From Gammaproteobacteria bacterium (lineage in GTDB: Bacteria; Pseudomonadota; Gammaproteobacteria; Pseudomonadales; Pseudohongiellaceae), in assembly GCA_030682575.1 (NCBI GenBank), contig JAUXNX010000026.1, forward strand, positions 124,001 through 188,000: 64,000 nt of DNA, read 5' to 3'. The notes under the pieces are model-generated. The model saw nothing but the letters and a program-made list of their open reading frames with translations. It did not search any database and was not told the origin of the DNA. The translations under genes were made by a program, and so were the position numbers. Positions 63,615 to 64,000 of the stretch are shown here, one piece after another (the stretch's first letter is position 1; each line of letters begins with the position of its first letter).

Positions 63615-63712
63615 GATTGAGTCGGTTTTGAGGTTAAGTGGCGAATAGCAGTTGCCGCAGATACTACAGGATTCCAGTGGGAGGAGACAGCGTGAGGGAC
63701 GGGTCTGAAGAT

Positions 63713-63747
63713 GGGTTGTCGGCACGCACTGGTGGTGCCGACAACCC
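63713..63747 (-). terminator. 12-bp hairpin after the secreted gene at the window end
   Basis: GGGTTGTCGGCA/TGCCGACAACCC with an 11-base loop, about 10 bases past the stop of the last gene read on the minus strand. There is no T-run. Confidence 0.55.
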
Positions 63748-63755
63748 GCAGGTCA

Positions 63756-64000
63756 TCAGTCGATCGCGAAGCAGTAGAAATAGCCGTTGCCGCCGGTAGC
63801 GATAAGGTCTTCCTGACTACAGCTGCGCGTGCCGTGAGCGCTGTTCCATGATGTTGGGTTGGCGCCGCCGCCTTGACGGTCATGGTGACCAGCCTGTGCA
63901 GAGCCCTCGCTGTTGCTTGTCCAGTTGTTGCAGGTCAGGTTGTCGCCGGAGAACGCAGTACCATCAACCTGTGAGCCGGTCAGGATGTCGTGCTGGTTTG
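63756..64000 (-). CDS. 3' end of a secreted Cys-rich protein (lectin/endostatin-like fold)
   Basis: The last 81 codons of a gene that starts outside the window. The visible part has TCNNWTSNS, QAGHHDRQGGG, SWNSAHGTRSCSQEDL, ATGGNGYFYCFAID. The spacing of CxxW, GHHD, CS and the final YCFA is the pattern of a small disulphide-bonded domain found in secreted proteins of marine bacteria, with some likeness to the collagen XVIII endostatin C-terminus. Both the family and the function are tentative. Confidence 0.6.
   Translation of the reverse strand, partial: NQHDILTGSQVDGTAFSGDNLTCNNWTSNSEGSAQAGHHDRQGGGANPTSWNSAHGTRSCSQEDLIATGGNGYFYCFAID

Noticed and set aside
1-64000. tRNA, rRNA or known riboswitch genes
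   Set aside because: I saw no cloverleaf, rRNA-like segment or recognisable riboswitch core; a covariance-model scan would be needed to be sure.

Overview
The window is about 64 kb of an ordinary, gene-dense bacterial chromosome (roughly 55-58 % G+C by eye) from a Gammaproteobacterium. The gene order alr-radA, an EF-P with Arg32 next to its rhamnosyltransferase EarP, RlmKL, RlmJ, EttA, the CbpA/CbpM pair and Pseudomonas-type REP palindromes all point to the Pseudomonadales/Cellvibrionales side of the class. The many PQQ enzymes fit a marine or surface-living heterotroph. The genus cannot be fixed from sequence reading alone.

Layout. 1-4.7 kb: alr (5' end outside), radA, a DUF599 membrane protein and a cystine-type symporter. 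4.7-9.7 kb: an ornithine/lysine decarboxylase (minus) and a heterodimeric ABC exporter. 9.8-16.1 kb: YceI, a secreted PQQ sugar dehydrogenase, an alpha/beta hydrolase, a PEBP-family protein, and a Tat-exported subunit plus GMC flavoprotein pair. 16.3-22.8 kb: pyruvate phosphate dikinase, earP-efp, a 35-residue lysine-rich protein and an ATP-grasp enzyme. 22.8-30.2 kb: two cupins, rlmKL, a VTT membrane protein, a SAM methyltransferase, a sodium:solute symporter and rlmJ. 30.4-39.7 kb: four tandem paralogous PQQ dehydrogenases, each with its own terminator and, for three of them, a recognisably shared promoter. 40.3-46.6 kb: gapA, a DUF748 protein, DUF2061, and a DnaT-like / lambda-P-like pair. 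46.7-53.6 kb: an accessory stretch with decayed fragments, a secreted triple-repeat protein, a 2OG-Fe(II) oxygenase, a comM 3' remnant, a low-G+C trio of secreted proteins (one lysozyme-like) and a membrane-protein gene broken by a stop. 53.6-64 kb: PilZ, ettA, an aldehyde dehydrogenase, a YiiX-like hydrolase, two divergent beta-propeller proteins, an LpxH-like phosphatase, CYTH, cbpM, cbpA and the 3' end of a secreted cysteine-rich protein.

Themes. At least six gene products are periplasmic redox enzymes: five predicted PQQ quinoproteins and a Tat/GMC oxidoreductase, with a cytoplasmic aldehyde dehydrogenase nearby. No PQQ biosynthesis gene is in the window. Intergenic regions carry about ten REP copies (some as inverted pairs), a 73-bp inverted repeat, a nested double inverted repeat and a dispersed repeat of about 50 bp.

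The most unusual items are: the four-gene PQQ array with a hairpin at exactly +20 of every coding region; the low-G+C secreted trio beside a comM remnant; a secreted protein built of three C-x26-C repeats; and a DnaT-like protein with three tandem DNA-binding repeats overlapping a lambda-P-like gene. I found no CRISPR array, no tRNA or rRNA gene, and no transposase or integrase.
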